Assembly (NCBI GenBank): GCA_964346725.1
Contig: CAYFVM010000007.1
Span: 1 to 64,000, forward strand
Length of the DNA: 64,000 nt
DNA from: UBA1715 sp964346725
GTDB lineage: Bacteria; Bacteroidota; Bacteroidia; Bacteroidales; UBA1715
Direction: 5' to 3'
The translations under genes and the position numbers were made by a program. Positions 34,777 through 43,751 of the stretch are shown here, in pieces (within the stretch, counting starts at the first letter, position 1; each line of letters opens with the position of its first letter). Below the pieces are notes generated by a model that had not been told where the DNA came from, ran no database searches, and saw only the letters and a program-made list of their open reading frames with translations.

Positions 34777-35642
34777 GAGCGTTTTTTGAATAAAGTCATA
34801 AGCGGTTTTACATAATCTTCATCACAAGGAATTGCAACGTGGTCAACGCCCGATTTTGTAAACGCATCGTCAAGTTCTTTCATTCTTCTATTGTAATTGG
34901 CAGCAAAGGCTTCGCGCGTTGCTTTACTTCCGGCATCAATCCATTTTTCTTGGTTGGTTTCGGTATCGGAAATGCGAATTAAGCCAATGTTTGGCAACGA
35001 AGCTTCCAATTTGTCATATACGCGAATTGCAACCACGTCGTGTCTGTGCTTGGCAATAGAGAGCGCATCTTTCAAATTGTGTTTGTCGTTGAAGTCGGAG
35101 AGAAGAAATGCCGTGCAATGGCGTTTAATCATATTGGTGAAATATTCGAGCGCAGCAGGAATATCCGTTCCTTTACTTTCCGGTTCAAATTCTAGTAGTT
35201 CGCGAATGATATACAGAATGTGTTTTCTTCCTTTTTGGGGGAGAATCAGTTTCTCAATTTTATCGGAGAAAATGAGCATTCCAATTTTATCATTGTTTTG
35301 AATAGCCGAAAACGAAAGCGTCGCCGCTATTTCTGTCACCATTTCACGTTTGAGACGAACGCGTGAGCCCAAATCTTGCGAACCGCTCAGATCTACAAGT
35401 AGCATGACGGTGAGTTCGCGTTCTTCTTCAAAAATTTTAACGTATGGTTTGTTCAGTTTTGCCGTTACGTTCCAGTCTATGTTTCGAATTGCGTCGCCGT
35501 ATTGATATTCACGAACTTCGCTAAACGCCATACCTTGGCCTTTAAACGAACTGTGGTATTCTCCTGCAAATATATTGCGCGAGAGCCCTCTCGTTTTTAT
35601 CTCAATCTTTCGAACCTTCTTTAGTAACTCGCTTGTTTCCAT
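34773..35642 (-). CDS. DUF58 protein of the Bat operon
   Basis: 289 residues and soluble. It begins with the family-typical IEIKTRGLSRNIFAGEYHSSFKG-like region and the REYQYGDAIRNIDWN block that defines DUF58, followed by a degenerate VWA-like fold (MLLVDLSGSQDLGS). DUF58 proteins are almost always encoded beside MoxR ATPases and are thought to be their partners or substrates. The moxR gene ends 33 bases upstream. Confidence 0.9.
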   Translation of the reverse strand: METSELLKKVRKIEIKTRGLSRNIFAGEYHSSFKGQGMAFSEVREYQYGDAIRNIDWNVTAKLNKPYVKIFEEERELTVMLLVDLSGSQDLGSRVRLKREMVTEIAATLSFSAIQNNDKIGMLIFSDKIEKLILPQKGRKHILYIIRELLEFEPESKGTDIPAALEYFTNMIKRHCTAFLLSDFNDKHNLKDALSIAKHRHDVVAIRVYDKLEASLPNIGLIRISDTETNQEKWIDAGSKATREAFAANYNRRMKELDDAFTKSGVDHVAIPCDEDYVKPLMTLFKKRS

Positions 35643-35675
35643 TGTGTTATAACAACGATTTTGTGCGTTTCCTTA

Positions 35676-36695
35676 TTACGGAACGTCTACAGCATTTACA
35701 ATTTTCGTGATAATTTCTTCGGTAGAAATGTTTTCAGCCTCGGCTTCGTACGTCAAACCAATGCGGTGGCGTAGAACGGAGTGGCAAACTGCACGAATGT
35801 CTTCTGGAATTACATATCCACGACGTTTGATGAACGCGTATGCTTTTGCTGCTTTTGCCAAACAAATTCCGGCACGTGGAGAGCACCCGAAGTTAATAAG
35901 CGGTTGCAATTCTTTGAGTTTGTATTGGTCTGGGTAACGAGTTGCAAATACAATATCTACAATGTATTTCTCAATTTTCTCATCCATATACACCTCTGAC
36001 ACAATTTTGCGTGCTTTTATGATTGCTTCGGTAGATACAACTTTGTTTGGCTCCGGATATATTTTGAGAAGATTTTGATGAATAATCTGTTGCTCCTCGT
36101 TTTTCTGCGGATAGCCAACAACTATTTTCAACATAAAACGGTCAACCTGCGCTTCGGGAAGCGGGTAGGTTCCTTCTTGTTCAATTGGGTTTTGCGTAGC
36201 CATTACCAAAAACGGTTCGGCAAGCGGGTAGGTATTAGCACCAATAGTAACTTGTTTTTCCTGCATGGCTTCGAGCAGCGCACTTTGTACTTTTGACGGT
36301 GCACGGTTGATTTCGTCAGCCAAAATGAAGTTGGCGAAAATTGGTCCTTTTTTAACGACAAATTCTTCGTTTTTCTGACTATAAATCATAGTACCGAGCA
36401 AATCGGCAGGGAGCAAGTCGGGAGTGAATTGGATGCGACTAAACGAAGCTGCAATGGTTTTTGCCAAAGTGTTGATAGCTAACGTTTTTGCTAGTCCCGG
36501 AACACCTTCAAGAAGAATGTTGCCATTAGAAAGCAAGCCAATCAAAAGGCCTTCGGTTAATTCTTTTTGTCCTACGATTACTTTGTGCATTTCGTTGGTA
36601 ATCAAGTCAACAAACGCACTTTCTTGTTGAATACGATTGTTAAGTTCCATTATGTCAACATGGGAACTGCTGTTTTTTATAATATCATCTTCCAT
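35676..36695 (-). CDS. moxR: MoxR-family AAA+ ATPase
   Basis: 339 residues from ATG 36695; an in-frame ATG at 36701 is also possible. AAA+ motifs: Walker A GVPGLAKT, Walker B FILADEINR, sensor 1 TQNPIEQEGTYPLPEAQ, and sensor 2 in the C-terminal lid (CSPRAGICLAKAAKAYA). MoxR ATPases act as chaperones for VWA-protein complexes, here BatA and BatB. It is the first gene of a nine-gene minus-strand operon and is divergent from nusB. Confidence 0.93.
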   Translation of the reverse strand: MEDDIIKNSSSHVDIMELNNRIQQESAFVDLITNEMHKVIVGQKELTEGLLIGLLSNGNILLEGVPGLAKTLAINTLAKTIAASFSRIQFTPDLLPADLLGTMIYSQKNEEFVVKKGPIFANFILADEINRAPSKVQSALLEAMQEKQVTIGANTYPLAEPFLVMATQNPIEQEGTYPLPEAQVDRFMLKIVVGYPQKNEEQQIIHQNLLKIYPEPNKVVSTEAIIKARKIVSEVYMDEKIEKYIVDIVFATRYPDQYKLKELQPLINFGCSPRAGICLAKAAKAYAFIKRRGYVIPEDIRAVCHSVLRHRIGLTYEAEAENISTEEIITKIVNAVDVP

Positions 36696-36813
36696 ACACA
36701 ATATAAAATTTATTCTTTTTAAACTTTGACCGAAATTATAAAATCACGTTGAAAGAAGAACTATATTTTTAAAAAAAATATTGTGTTGTTTATAAGTTTT
36801 ATCCTTTTTTATG

Positions 36814-36821
36814 TAATTTTG
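36814..36821 (+). promoter_or_regulatory. -7 box of the nusB promoter
   Basis: TAATTTTG fits TAnnTTTG and lies 23 bases before ATG 36845. The intergenic region 36702-36844 is very AT-rich and must hold both this and the moxR promoter; no clear box is seen for moxR. Confidence 0.45.
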
Positions 36822-36844
36822 TACTGTTTAATGGTCATTGAATT

Positions 36845-37810
36845 ATGGAAAGAACAATAAGTATGATAGGAAGACATTTGATTCGAATAAAAGTCTTGCA
36901 AATTTTGTATGCCTATCATAAGGAGGAAAAACCCGATTTTGAAGTGTTTTACAAAGAATTGGAGTTTAGTTTAAAAAAATCCTACGAACAATATCTTATG
37001 TTCTTAGAAATATTGGCAGAATTGCGTAATTACGCAGAATTGCGCATTACACAAATTCAAGACCGTAAGTTGAAAAATGAAAAAGAATGGCGTCGTTTGG
37101 TGCGTCTATCTAACAATAGAGTATTTTTACAACTTGAAAACAATCCCCAATACAAATCTTTAGTTTCGTCAATGAAAATTTCGTTGATGAATTATCAACC
37201 AGCGTTCAAGGAAATTTTCAAGACAATCATTGATTCTGAATTTTACGCAGAATATTTAGCACAAGAAGATTCGTATCAAGCCGACAAACAGTTGGTTCGT
37301 ACTGCACTTTTAAATGTGGTTGCAGAAACAGAATCATTGTTTGATTCGTTTGAAGAATATTCAATATTCTGGAATGATGACATAGACAACTCTATTTCTA
37401 TGGTGGATAAAACCATTAAGAATTTTGAAGAAAAAAAACAAGATGGAGGAGATATACTTCCCATGTTTGCTGATAACGAAACTCATGATTTTGGTTATAA
37501 ATTGTTTACCCAAGCCGTGAAACAGTGGGATGAGATAAATCAGTATATTGATAAAAACCTCAAGAATTGGAAGCAAGAGCGCGTTGCAGAATTGGATATT
37601 GTGATTATGCAATTAGCAATTACAGAAATGATTGTGTTTAAAGAAATTCCAATTCCGGTTACGATGAACGAATATATAGAATTGGCCAAATGGTATAGTA
37701 CAAGCAAAAGTGGTCAGTTTGTAAACGGAATTATGTATAAAGTTGCCGAAGATTTAAAGAAAGAAGGCATTATTAAAAAAGTTGGACGAGGTTTAATTGA
37801 AAAACAATGA
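36845..37810 (+). CDS. nusB: Transcription antitermination factor NusB
   Basis: 321 residues. Bacteroidota NusB proteins are longer than the roughly 140 residues of Escherichia coli; the N-terminal half here is an extra helical domain (starting RHLIRIKVLQILYAYH), and the canonical NusB fold is in the C-terminal half, with VAELDIVIMQLAITEM and the end TMNEYIELAKWYSTSKSGQFVNGIMYK. NusB with NusE binds boxA RNA and promotes antitermination of rRNA operons. It overlaps the following lipoprotein gene by 4 bases. Confidence 0.9.
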   Translation: MERTISMIGRHLIRIKVLQILYAYHKEEKPDFEVFYKELEFSLKKSYEQYLMFLEILAELRNYAELRITQIQDRKLKNEKEWRRLVRLSNNRVFLQLENNPQYKSLVSSMKISLMNYQPAFKEIFKTIIDSEFYAEYLAQEDSYQADKQLVRTALLNVVAETESLFDSFEEYSIFWNDDIDNSISMVDKTIKNFEEKKQDGGDILPMFADNETHDFGYKLFTQAVKQWDEINQYIDKNLKNWKQERVAELDIVIMQLAITEMIVFKEIPIPVTMNEYIELAKWYSTSKSGQFVNGIMYKVAEDLKKEGIIKKVGRGLIEKQ

Positions 37811-38223
37811 AACGAACAATTCTTTTTTCCATAATTGCTATGGGACTTTGCGCTGCGTGCAACACGAAGAGTTCAGAAACTAAAACATCAGTATCTACTG
37901 ATACGTTGACAAGCATAAAGTTTGAAAGCAAAACGTATGCTTTTGGTCGAGTTGTACAGGGGCAAGTGGTGGAGCATACATTCTTTTTTACCAACACCGG
38001 TTCTGTAAATCTTGAGATACAAGAAGTTGATGCTGCGTGTGGTTGTACCACTCCTGAATGGACAAAAGAACCTGTAAAACCAGGAGAGAAAGGGAAAATT
38101 AGAGTGAAATTTGATACACAACATCAAAGTCTAGGTAATAAAACTAAACAAGTTGCTGTATATTCAAACACAATACCTTCTCGGAACTTGTTGCAGTTTT
38201 CTGCTCAAGTTGTAGGTGAGTAA
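37807..38223 (+). CDS. DUF1573 lipoprotein
   Basis: 138 residues. A lipoprotein signal (IIAMGLCAAC, Cys18) is followed by a DUF1573 domain with TYAFGRVVQG, FFFTNTGSVNLEI, the ACGCTTPEW motif and PGEKGKIRVKFDT. It is a shorter relative of the protein at 14309. The yajC gene often seen near nusB in Bacteroidetes is absent; the gene converges with rnfA 7 bases away. Confidence 0.88.
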   Translation: MKRTILFSIIAMGLCAACNTKSSETKTSVSTDTLTSIKFESKTYAFGRVVQGQVVEHTFFFTNTGSVNLEIQEVDAACGCTTPEWTKEPVKPGEKGKIRVKFDTQHQSLGNKTKQVAVYSNTIPSRNLLQFSAQVVGE

Positions 38224-38230
38224 AAATTTA

Positions 38231-38827
38231 CTAAACCATTCCAGAAAATCCCATAAAAGCTAAGGCTAACAAGCCTGCAGCAATAAGAGAAATTGGTTTT
38301 CCTTCTAAACGTTTTGGTACGTCGGTTATTGCAATTTGTTCGCGTATTCCAGCAAACAATACTAATGCTAATCCAAATGCCAATGAGTTTGCAAATGCAA
38401 ATACAATAGCCAAACCAAGAGAGTTTCCGTCTACAAACGAATATTTTGCTGGCAAATCAAGAGCCAACATTGAGACTCCAAGTACACAACAGTTTGTTGA
38501 AATTAAAGGCAAGAAAACGCCTAATGCTTCGTATAGAGAGTGAGAAACTTTCTTTAGAACGATTTCAACCATTTGCACAAGCCATGCAATAATCAAGATG
38601 AAACTGATAGTTTGTAAGAATTCTAGTTCAAGCGGAATTAATACGTATTGGTTGAGAATGTAGGTTACTAATGTTGATAGTACAATTACAAACATTACAG
38701 CTCCCGACATCCCTAAAGCTGTGTTCACTTTGTTTGAAACGCCTAAGAAAGGGCAGATTCCTAAAAATTGACTTAAAACTATATTGTTTACAAATACTGC
38801 CGATATTATGATAAGAATGTATGCCAT
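38231..38827 (-). CDS. rnfA: Rnf complex subunit RnfA
   Basis: 198 residues, six membrane segments. Typical for RnfA/NqrE: the start YILIIISAVFVNNIVLSQF with the LGICPFLGVS motif containing the cysteine that shares an iron-sulfur cluster with RnfE. The second conserved half-site is STNCCVLGV. It forms the membrane core for electron transfer and ion translocation, together with RnfE. It is the last gene of the operon. Confidence 0.95.
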   Translation of the reverse strand: MAYILIIISAVFVNNIVLSQFLGICPFLGVSNKVNTALGMSGAVMFVIVLSTLVTYILNQYVLIPLELEFLQTISFILIIAWLVQMVEIVLKKVSHSLYEALGVFLPLISTNCCVLGVSMLALDLPAKYSFVDGNSLGLAIVFAFANSLAFGLALVLFAGIREQIAITDVPKRLEGKPISLIAAGLLALAFMGFSGMV

Positions 38828-38845
38828 AGTTCAATATATTTTATG

Positions 38846-39430
38846 TTATTTTTTCGGGTTAATGATTGCGATTAAGTATGCCAACACAAGGAAGGCTCCC
38901 GGAGGCAATACGAATACCAACATTGTTTTAGGATCTTCCAAATCAAGTGGATTGTATCCGAAAACCGTACCGGCACCAAGTATTTCACGAATAAGACCGA
39001 GTAGCGTAAGAGCCATGGTAAAACCAAGTCCCATACCAATACCGTCAAAAATTGAGTCTACAACGCCATTTTTAGAAGCGAATGATTCAGCACGACCTAG
39101 AATGATACAGTTTACAACAATCAATGGGATGTATATTCCTAGTTGTTTGTAAAGAGCGGGAACATACGCTTCCATAAGAAATTGCACTAATGTTACAAAT
39201 GTCGCAATGATGACAATAAATGCGGGGATTCTTACTTTATTTGGTATTAGGTTTTTAAAAAGAGAAATAACAGCATTAGACATGATAAGAACGAACATTG
39301 TTGCTATTCCCATACCCAATCCATTTGTGCCCGATGTTGTAACACCAAGGGTAGGGCACATTCCTAAAAGAAGAACGAAAATCGGGTTTTCCTTTATGAT
39401 ACCTCGTGTTAAGTTACTTATATTTGCCAT
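38846..39430 (-). CDS. rnfE: Rnf complex subunit RnfE
   Basis: 194 residues, six membrane segments. Paralog of RnfA with inverted topology: [17 protein letters not shown] and [16 protein letters not shown] carry the conserved cysteines. The C-terminal part [16 protein letters not shown] is family-typical. It partners with RnfA in the membrane core of the ferredoxin:NAD+ oxidoreductase. Confidence 0.95.
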   Translation of the reverse strand: MANISNLTRGIIKENPIFVLLLGMCPTLGVTTSGTNGLGMGIATMFVLIMSNAVISLFKNLIPNKVRIPAFIVIIATFVTLVQFLMEAYVPALYKQLGIYIPLIVVNCIILGRAESFASKNGVVDSIFDGIGMGLGFTMALTLLGLIREILGAGTVFGYNPLDLEDPKTMLVFVLPPGAFLVLAYLIAIINPKK

Positions 39431-39463
39431 AACATCTTGTTTTATCAGGTTATAATACTGAGC

Positions 39464-40114
39464 CTATTTATTCATATTCATATTAGCTTCCGTTTTTGTT
39501 GCAAAAGTTTTTGCATCAACGTCTGTTTTTGCTTTTTTCGAAGTTAAATTGCAAAATAGTTTGAAAGCTTTGTTAACCGTGCTACAAAAGGCCCGAGAAC
39601 TAATTGTTGCAGCTGTTAATGCATCAACATCGCCACCGTCTTTTTTAACACGTGCTTTTTGAGTATCACAGTTAAATCCAATGAATTGTGAACGGAATTT
39701 ATCTGCCGTCATTTTGTCGCCAAGTCCTGGAGTTTCCTGATGTGCAGTAACAGCTGTGTTGTAAATGGTTCCGTCTGGTTTAAAACCAATCATTACTTCA
39801 ACTTTTCCACCAAAACCTGAGTTTGTAGAACTTAAAATTGCATATCCAACAGTATCACCTTGATTTATGGCGGTATATACCATCATTTTTTCGCCTTGAT
39901 ATTCAGGAATCATAACTTCTTGTGCTGTTTCAAGAGGATTATTGTCAAATGCAGGAACAACTACAGCAATTGCATCAATTTGTTTTTGCTGTTTTACTTT
40001 TGCAATTGGATCGAGAGTAATTTTTTGTACGTACGCAAGCAATAAGCCAGAAACAAAGGCTATCACAAAGAGTACGATAACCATATTTTTGAGTGATGAA
40101 GCTATTTTTGCCAT
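39464..40114 (-). CDS. rnfG: Rnf complex subunit RnfG (flavoprotein)
   Basis: 216 residues with one N-terminal membrane anchor (about 11-30) and a periplasmic FMN-binding domain. The flavin attachment motif reads VDALTAATISS: a Thr within D-x-x-T-A-A-T, where the usual Gly is Ala, a variant I associate with Bacteroidota RnfG. An ApbE enzyme would attach FMN; none is encoded in the window. The C-terminus is Lys- and Asp-rich. Confidence 0.93.
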   Translation of the reverse strand: MAKIASSLKNMVIVLFVIAFVSGLLLAYVQKITLDPIAKVKQQKQIDAIAVVVPAFDNNPLETAQEVMIPEYQGEKMMVYTAINQGDTVGYAILSSTNSGFGGKVEVMIGFKPDGTIYNTAVTAHQETPGLGDKMTADKFRSQFIGFNCDTQKARVKKDGGDVDALTAATISSRAFCSTVNKAFKLFCNLTSKKAKTDVDAKTFATKTEANMNMNK

Positions 40115-40117
40115 AGT

Positions 40118-41089
40118 TTATTGTTTTTTTAATCCATAATGGCGAGGTTGAATCTTATTGATAAGAGGAACCAACGCATTCATAATTAAGATAGCAAACG
40201 ACATACCTTCGGGATATGAACCATATTGGCGAATAATGATAGTAAGTGCGCCAATACCAATACCGAAAATAATTTTTCCTACACTTGTCATAGGAGATGT
40301 TGTGTAGTCTGTTGCCATGAATATAGCACCAAGCATAGAACCTCCAGCACAAATCTGGAATAATGGGGTTGCATTAAATTCAGGATTCACAAGGTAAAGA
40401 ATACCCGAGAAAATGAACATTGTTCCCAAAACACTTACCGGAATATGCCAAGAAATTGTTTTTGTGAATATGAGATACAAACCTCCTATAAGAAGTGCTA
40501 TCACTGAAATTTCACCAAGGCTACCACCGATGTTTCCTAACAATAAATCTTGTGTAGATGGAAAATCAAGGTCTATAATTGGTTTTTTAGTAGTGATACA
40601 TTCTTTAAGTAATCCAAGAGGAGTCGCTCCTGTTGTTCCATCTACTGCATAGTTTGAAACTTTTGACCATGTTGTCATGTCGGCAGGGAAGGAAATCAAT
40701 AAGAAAACACGTCCTACAAGTGCGGGGTTGAAAATGTTGCAACCTATACCACCAAAAGACATTTTTGCAATGCCAATGGCAATTAAACTGCCAATAACAA
40801 TCATCCAAAGAGGAAGATCGTTAGGAAGGTTAAATGAAAGCAATACGCCGGTAATAATTGCTGAACAATCTTTGATAGAGCAATCTTTGTTTTTGAAAAG
40901 CAAACGATTTATAGCATATTCAAAAGCCAAACATGAAACAACGGCAGTGAGCATTGATATTAGTGCAGACAAACCAAATACTGCAAGGGAAAATATAAAT
41001 GCAGGAATAAGAGCAATCAATACGTTGCGCATCAACTTTGTGGTGCTCGTATCGGATTGATAATGAGGAGACGGAGAGGTGGTTAACAT
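40118..41089 (-). CDS. rnfD: Rnf complex subunit RnfD (flavoprotein)
   Basis: 323 residues and about nine membrane segments. It begins TSPSPHYQSDTSTTKLM, the NqrB/RnfD start. The covalent FMN site is in VDGTTGATPLG, with the canonical D-x-x-TGAT. C-terminal GGSMLGAIFMATDYTTSP is a strong family signature. It transfers electrons across the membrane together with RnfG. The gap to rnfG is 3 bases. Confidence 0.95.
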   Translation of the reverse strand: MLTTSPSPHYQSDTSTTKLMRNVLIALIPAFIFSLAVFGLSALISMLTAVVSCLAFEYAINRLLFKNKDCSIKDCSAIITGVLLSFNLPNDLPLWMIVIGSLIAIGIAKMSFGGIGCNIFNPALVGRVFLLISFPADMTTWSKVSNYAVDGTTGATPLGLLKECITTKKPIIDLDFPSTQDLLLGNIGGSLGEISVIALLIGGLYLIFTKTISWHIPVSVLGTMFIFSGILYLVNPEFNATPLFQICAGGSMLGAIFMATDYTTSPMTSVGKIIFGIGIGALTIIIRQYGSYPEGMSFAILIMNALVPLINKIQPRHYGLKKQ

Positions 41090-41094
41090 ACTCG

Positions 41095-42474
41095 TTATTT
41101 TTTTTGTAATTCTGTAGATTTATCGTTTTTACTATCTGTTGACGCTTTTTGTTCGTTCTTTTGAATTTGTAAAACTTTAGTTTTTCCTAAACGAATATAG
41201 TCAAGTAACGGTTTGTATGCCGGACATGAAAAGCTGCATGAACCACATTCAAAGCAGTTTAATACATCATGTTCGTTGAGTTGATCATACAATCCTTTTT
41301 TTGATAATGTGTAAAGTAAATATGGTTCAAGTCCCATAGGGCATCCATCAACGCATCGAGCACATCGAATACAGTTTGTTTCTTTTTTTCTGTGAGTTTC
41401 TTCAGAGTTCATGCATAGAATTCCCGAAGAACCTTTTGTGATAGGTATATCAAGTGACATCATTGCTTTTCCCATCATTGGTCCGCCACATATTACTTTG
41501 TCTGTGTTTTCAGGAAGTCCGCCAACAAAATCCAGTAATGCACTTGCTGGTGTTCCCATACGTACTAAGAGATTCGAAGGCTTTTTGACATCAGTACCGG
41601 TAACTGTTACCACGCGTTCAAAAAGCGGTTTGTTTTTCACAACAGCTTCATATACGGCAAAGGTTGTAGCCACGTTGCTCACAATTACACCAACCGAAGC
41701 CGGTAGTTTACATGAAGGAACTTCGCGTCCAGTAAGAGCTTGTATTAAATGTTTCTCGCTTCCTTGCGGATATTTTACTTCGAGAGGAACTATTTCTATA
41801 CCTTGAAAAGTAGATGCTACAGCTTTCATTTGTGCGATAGCTTCCGGTTTGTTGTTTTCAATACCAACTTTTGCAACCGGCACATTCAATGCTTTTTTCA
41901 TAATTTCAATGCCTATACAAATTTCTTCCGCTTTTTCAAGCATTAGAGCATCGTCAGCGGTAAGATATGGCTCGCATTCTACACCATTGATGAGCAAATC
42001 TGTAATTGTGTCATCTTTTGATGGGCATAGTTTTATGCAGAGTGGGAAAGTAGCTCCACCCATACCAACTATACCTGCTTCTTTTACTTTTTCCTTGATT
42101 TCTTCAGGGGTGAAATTGATATTTCGAACTGCTTCAGGAGAACGATCAATTGCTGCTTCCCATTCATCAGTGCCATCAGTTTTGATGATGATAGTTTGTT
42201 TCATAAAACCACATACGTCCGGTTTATTATCAATTTTTTCAACAGTTCCAGAAACGGATGAAAAAATGTTTGCAGAAACAAAACCTACGCTTTCGCCAAT
42301 TTTTGTACCTACTTTAACCTTGTCGCCAACTGCAACAACAGGATTTGCTGGCGCTCCTAGATGTTGTGACATAGGAATGCTAACAAATTCAGGTATGGGA
42401 GCTTGTGTTATTTTTTGTCCTTTGGACAACTTATTTTCTTTTGGGTGTACACCGCCTATTTTAAATGTTTTCAT
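41095..42474 (-). CDS. rnfC: Rnf complex subunit RnfC
   Basis: 459 residues, soluble, membrane-associated. N-terminal barrel-sandwich region (GGVHPKENK), NADH/FMN-binding region (GMGGATFPLCIKL, then NGVECEPYLTADD), an SLBB-like domain, and two 4Fe-4S motifs near the C-terminus: CIRCARCVDGCP and CFECGSCSFSCP. It is the subunit that exchanges electrons with NAD(H). The Lys/Gln-rich tail is short compared with gammaproteobacterial RnfC. Confidence 0.95.
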   Translation of the reverse strand: MKTFKIGGVHPKENKLSKGQKITQAPIPEFVSIPMSQHLGAPANPVVAVGDKVKVGTKIGESVGFVSANIFSSVSGTVEKIDNKPDVCGFMKQTIIIKTDGTDEWEAAIDRSPEAVRNINFTPEEIKEKVKEAGIVGMGGATFPLCIKLCPSKDDTITDLLINGVECEPYLTADDALMLEKAEEICIGIEIMKKALNVPVAKVGIENNKPEAIAQMKAVASTFQGIEIVPLEVKYPQGSEKHLIQALTGREVPSCKLPASVGVIVSNVATTFAVYEAVVKNKPLFERVVTVTGTDVKKPSNLLVRMGTPASALLDFVGGLPENTDKVICGGPMMGKAMMSLDIPITKGSSGILCMNSEETHRKKETNCIRCARCVDGCPMGLEPYLLYTLSKKGLYDQLNEHDVLNCFECGSCSFSCPAYKPLLDYIRLGKTKVLQIQKNEQKASTDSKNDKSTELQKK

Positions 42475-42485
42475 ACGCAGACGAT

Positions 42486-43328
42486 TTAATTGATAGATTC
42501 TTCTTTTTTCTTCCGAGTAGGAAAATTTGTTTCAATAATGCTACCTGTTGGGCATTCTTCAACGCATTTTCTGCACAATTTGCATTTGTTAGCGTCAATG
42601 TATGCCAATGAGTCAGCTATGACAATTGCATCGTTAGCACAAACTTTCTGACATTTGCCACATCCAATACAAGCAACGGTACATGCTTTTTTAGCAAGGA
42701 ATCCTTTGTCTTTGTTTGAACAAGCTACATAGATTTTCATGTCTTTTTTGTTTGTCTTACGAATTTCCAATAGTTTCTTTGGACAAGCAGCAACACATTT
42801 TCCGCACGCAGTACAAAGAGATGTTTCTATTTCTGGTAAATGTGTTTCAGGATTCATTTTCATTGCTCCGAATTGACATGCAGCAACGCAATCGCCAAAA
42901 CCGGTACAACCAAATGAACAACCTGTGTCTCCAGCATAGAAATTTGCTGCAAATGCGCATGATGAAATTCCTTCGTATGCTACATGTTTCGTTCTCTTAT
43001 CACAAGCTCCGGCACAACGCAAAACAGCAACTTGCATGTCTTTCTTTTGAACAGATTTTCCAAGAAAATTACCAATTGCATCCATCGTTTCGCTACCTGC
43101 TACTGAACAATATAAGCCTTCAAGAGTAGGAGATTCAACCATTTTTTCGGCTAATTTTCTGCAACCAGGTTGGCCGCATCCACCGCAATTTGCACCTGGA
43201 AGCATTGCTTCTACTTCGTCATATAGAGGATTTTCTTCGATATAAAACTTCTTCGCAACATAGTATAGCGTTAACCCTACGAATATGCCAATTGCACAAA
43301 GAAGGAGAATTGTGTTAAGTATTGTCAT
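42486..43328 (-). CDS. rnfB: Rnf complex subunit RnfB
   Basis: 280 residues. An N-terminal membrane helix is followed by the Fe-S domain ANCGGCGQPGC with a fourth Cys in GLYC. The C-terminal part holds several ferredoxin-type CxxCxxCxxxC clusters (TACGKCVAACP, IGCGKCQKVC, CKLCRKCVEECP) plus a further Cys-rich stretch, GDTGCSFGCTGFGDC. It is the entry point for electrons from reduced ferredoxin. First rnf gene of the operon, 5 bases after rseC. Confidence 0.95.
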   Translation of the reverse strand: MTILNTILLLCAIGIFVGLTLYYVAKKFYIEENPLYDEVEAMLPGANCGGCGQPGCRKLAEKMVESPTLEGLYCSVAGSETMDAIGNFLGKSVQKKDMQVAVLRCAGACDKRTKHVAYEGISSCAFAANFYAGDTGCSFGCTGFGDCVAACQFGAMKMNPETHLPEIETSLCTACGKCVAACPKKLLEIRKTNKKDMKIYVACSNKDKGFLAKKACTVACIGCGKCQKVCANDAIVIADSLAYIDANKCKLCRKCVEECPTGSIIETNFPTRKKKEESIN

Positions 43329-43333
43329 AAAAT

Positions 43334-43741
43334 TTATTTTTTTATAGAAAATGAAAATTTACGCTCTATTTTGTCTCTATATTTATGTAACACAAAAAAA
43401 TGACAAACTAAAAGAGAGATTGCCACCAATGCTGCTATAAGTTCACTTGTAAATTGTAAACAAATAAAAAGAGATGCTATTAATATAAAAAGCGGTAGTA
43501 TATAGGCTAATACCACCGCTTTAGTTCCTAATGCCGAATCCATTACTACTTGAATTTCATCGCCAATTTGAAGATTTTCTGTTGTTTTTTTGACGTAGAC
43601 GAGTTTTTCCGACACTTCCGATAATCCACAGATTGTTTTGGCATGGCAATTTCCACATGATGATTCCGCGCTAATCGCAACCGTAATTGTTTCATCGTTT
43701 ATACAACGGATAACACCTGTATGCATAATCGAATTGCTCAT
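43334..43741 (-). CDS. RseC/MucC-like protein
   Basis: 135 residues. A cytoplasmic N-terminal domain with four cysteines (SSCGNCHAKTICG) and two membrane segments (about 75-92 and 98-115) match the SoxR-reducing/RseC family. In gammaproteobacteria RseC works with Rnf homologs to keep SoxR reduced; in Bacteroidota it usually leads the rnf operon, as here. It probably helps assembly or electron flow of the Rnf complex. Confidence 0.88.
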   Translation of the reverse strand: MSNSIMHTGVIRCINDETITVAISAESSCGNCHAKTICGLSEVSEKLVYVKKTTENLQIGDEIQVVMDSALGTKAVVLAYILPLFILIASLFICLQFTSELIAALVAISLLVCHFFVLHKYRDKIERKFSFSIKK

Positions 43742-43751
43742 ATCTTTGTAT

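Noticed and set aside
41849..42493. A 214-codon plus-strand open frame inside rnfC
   Set aside because: It lies fully antisense to a conserved Rnf subunit; Ser/Phe/Thr-rich composition is typical of an antisense shadow.
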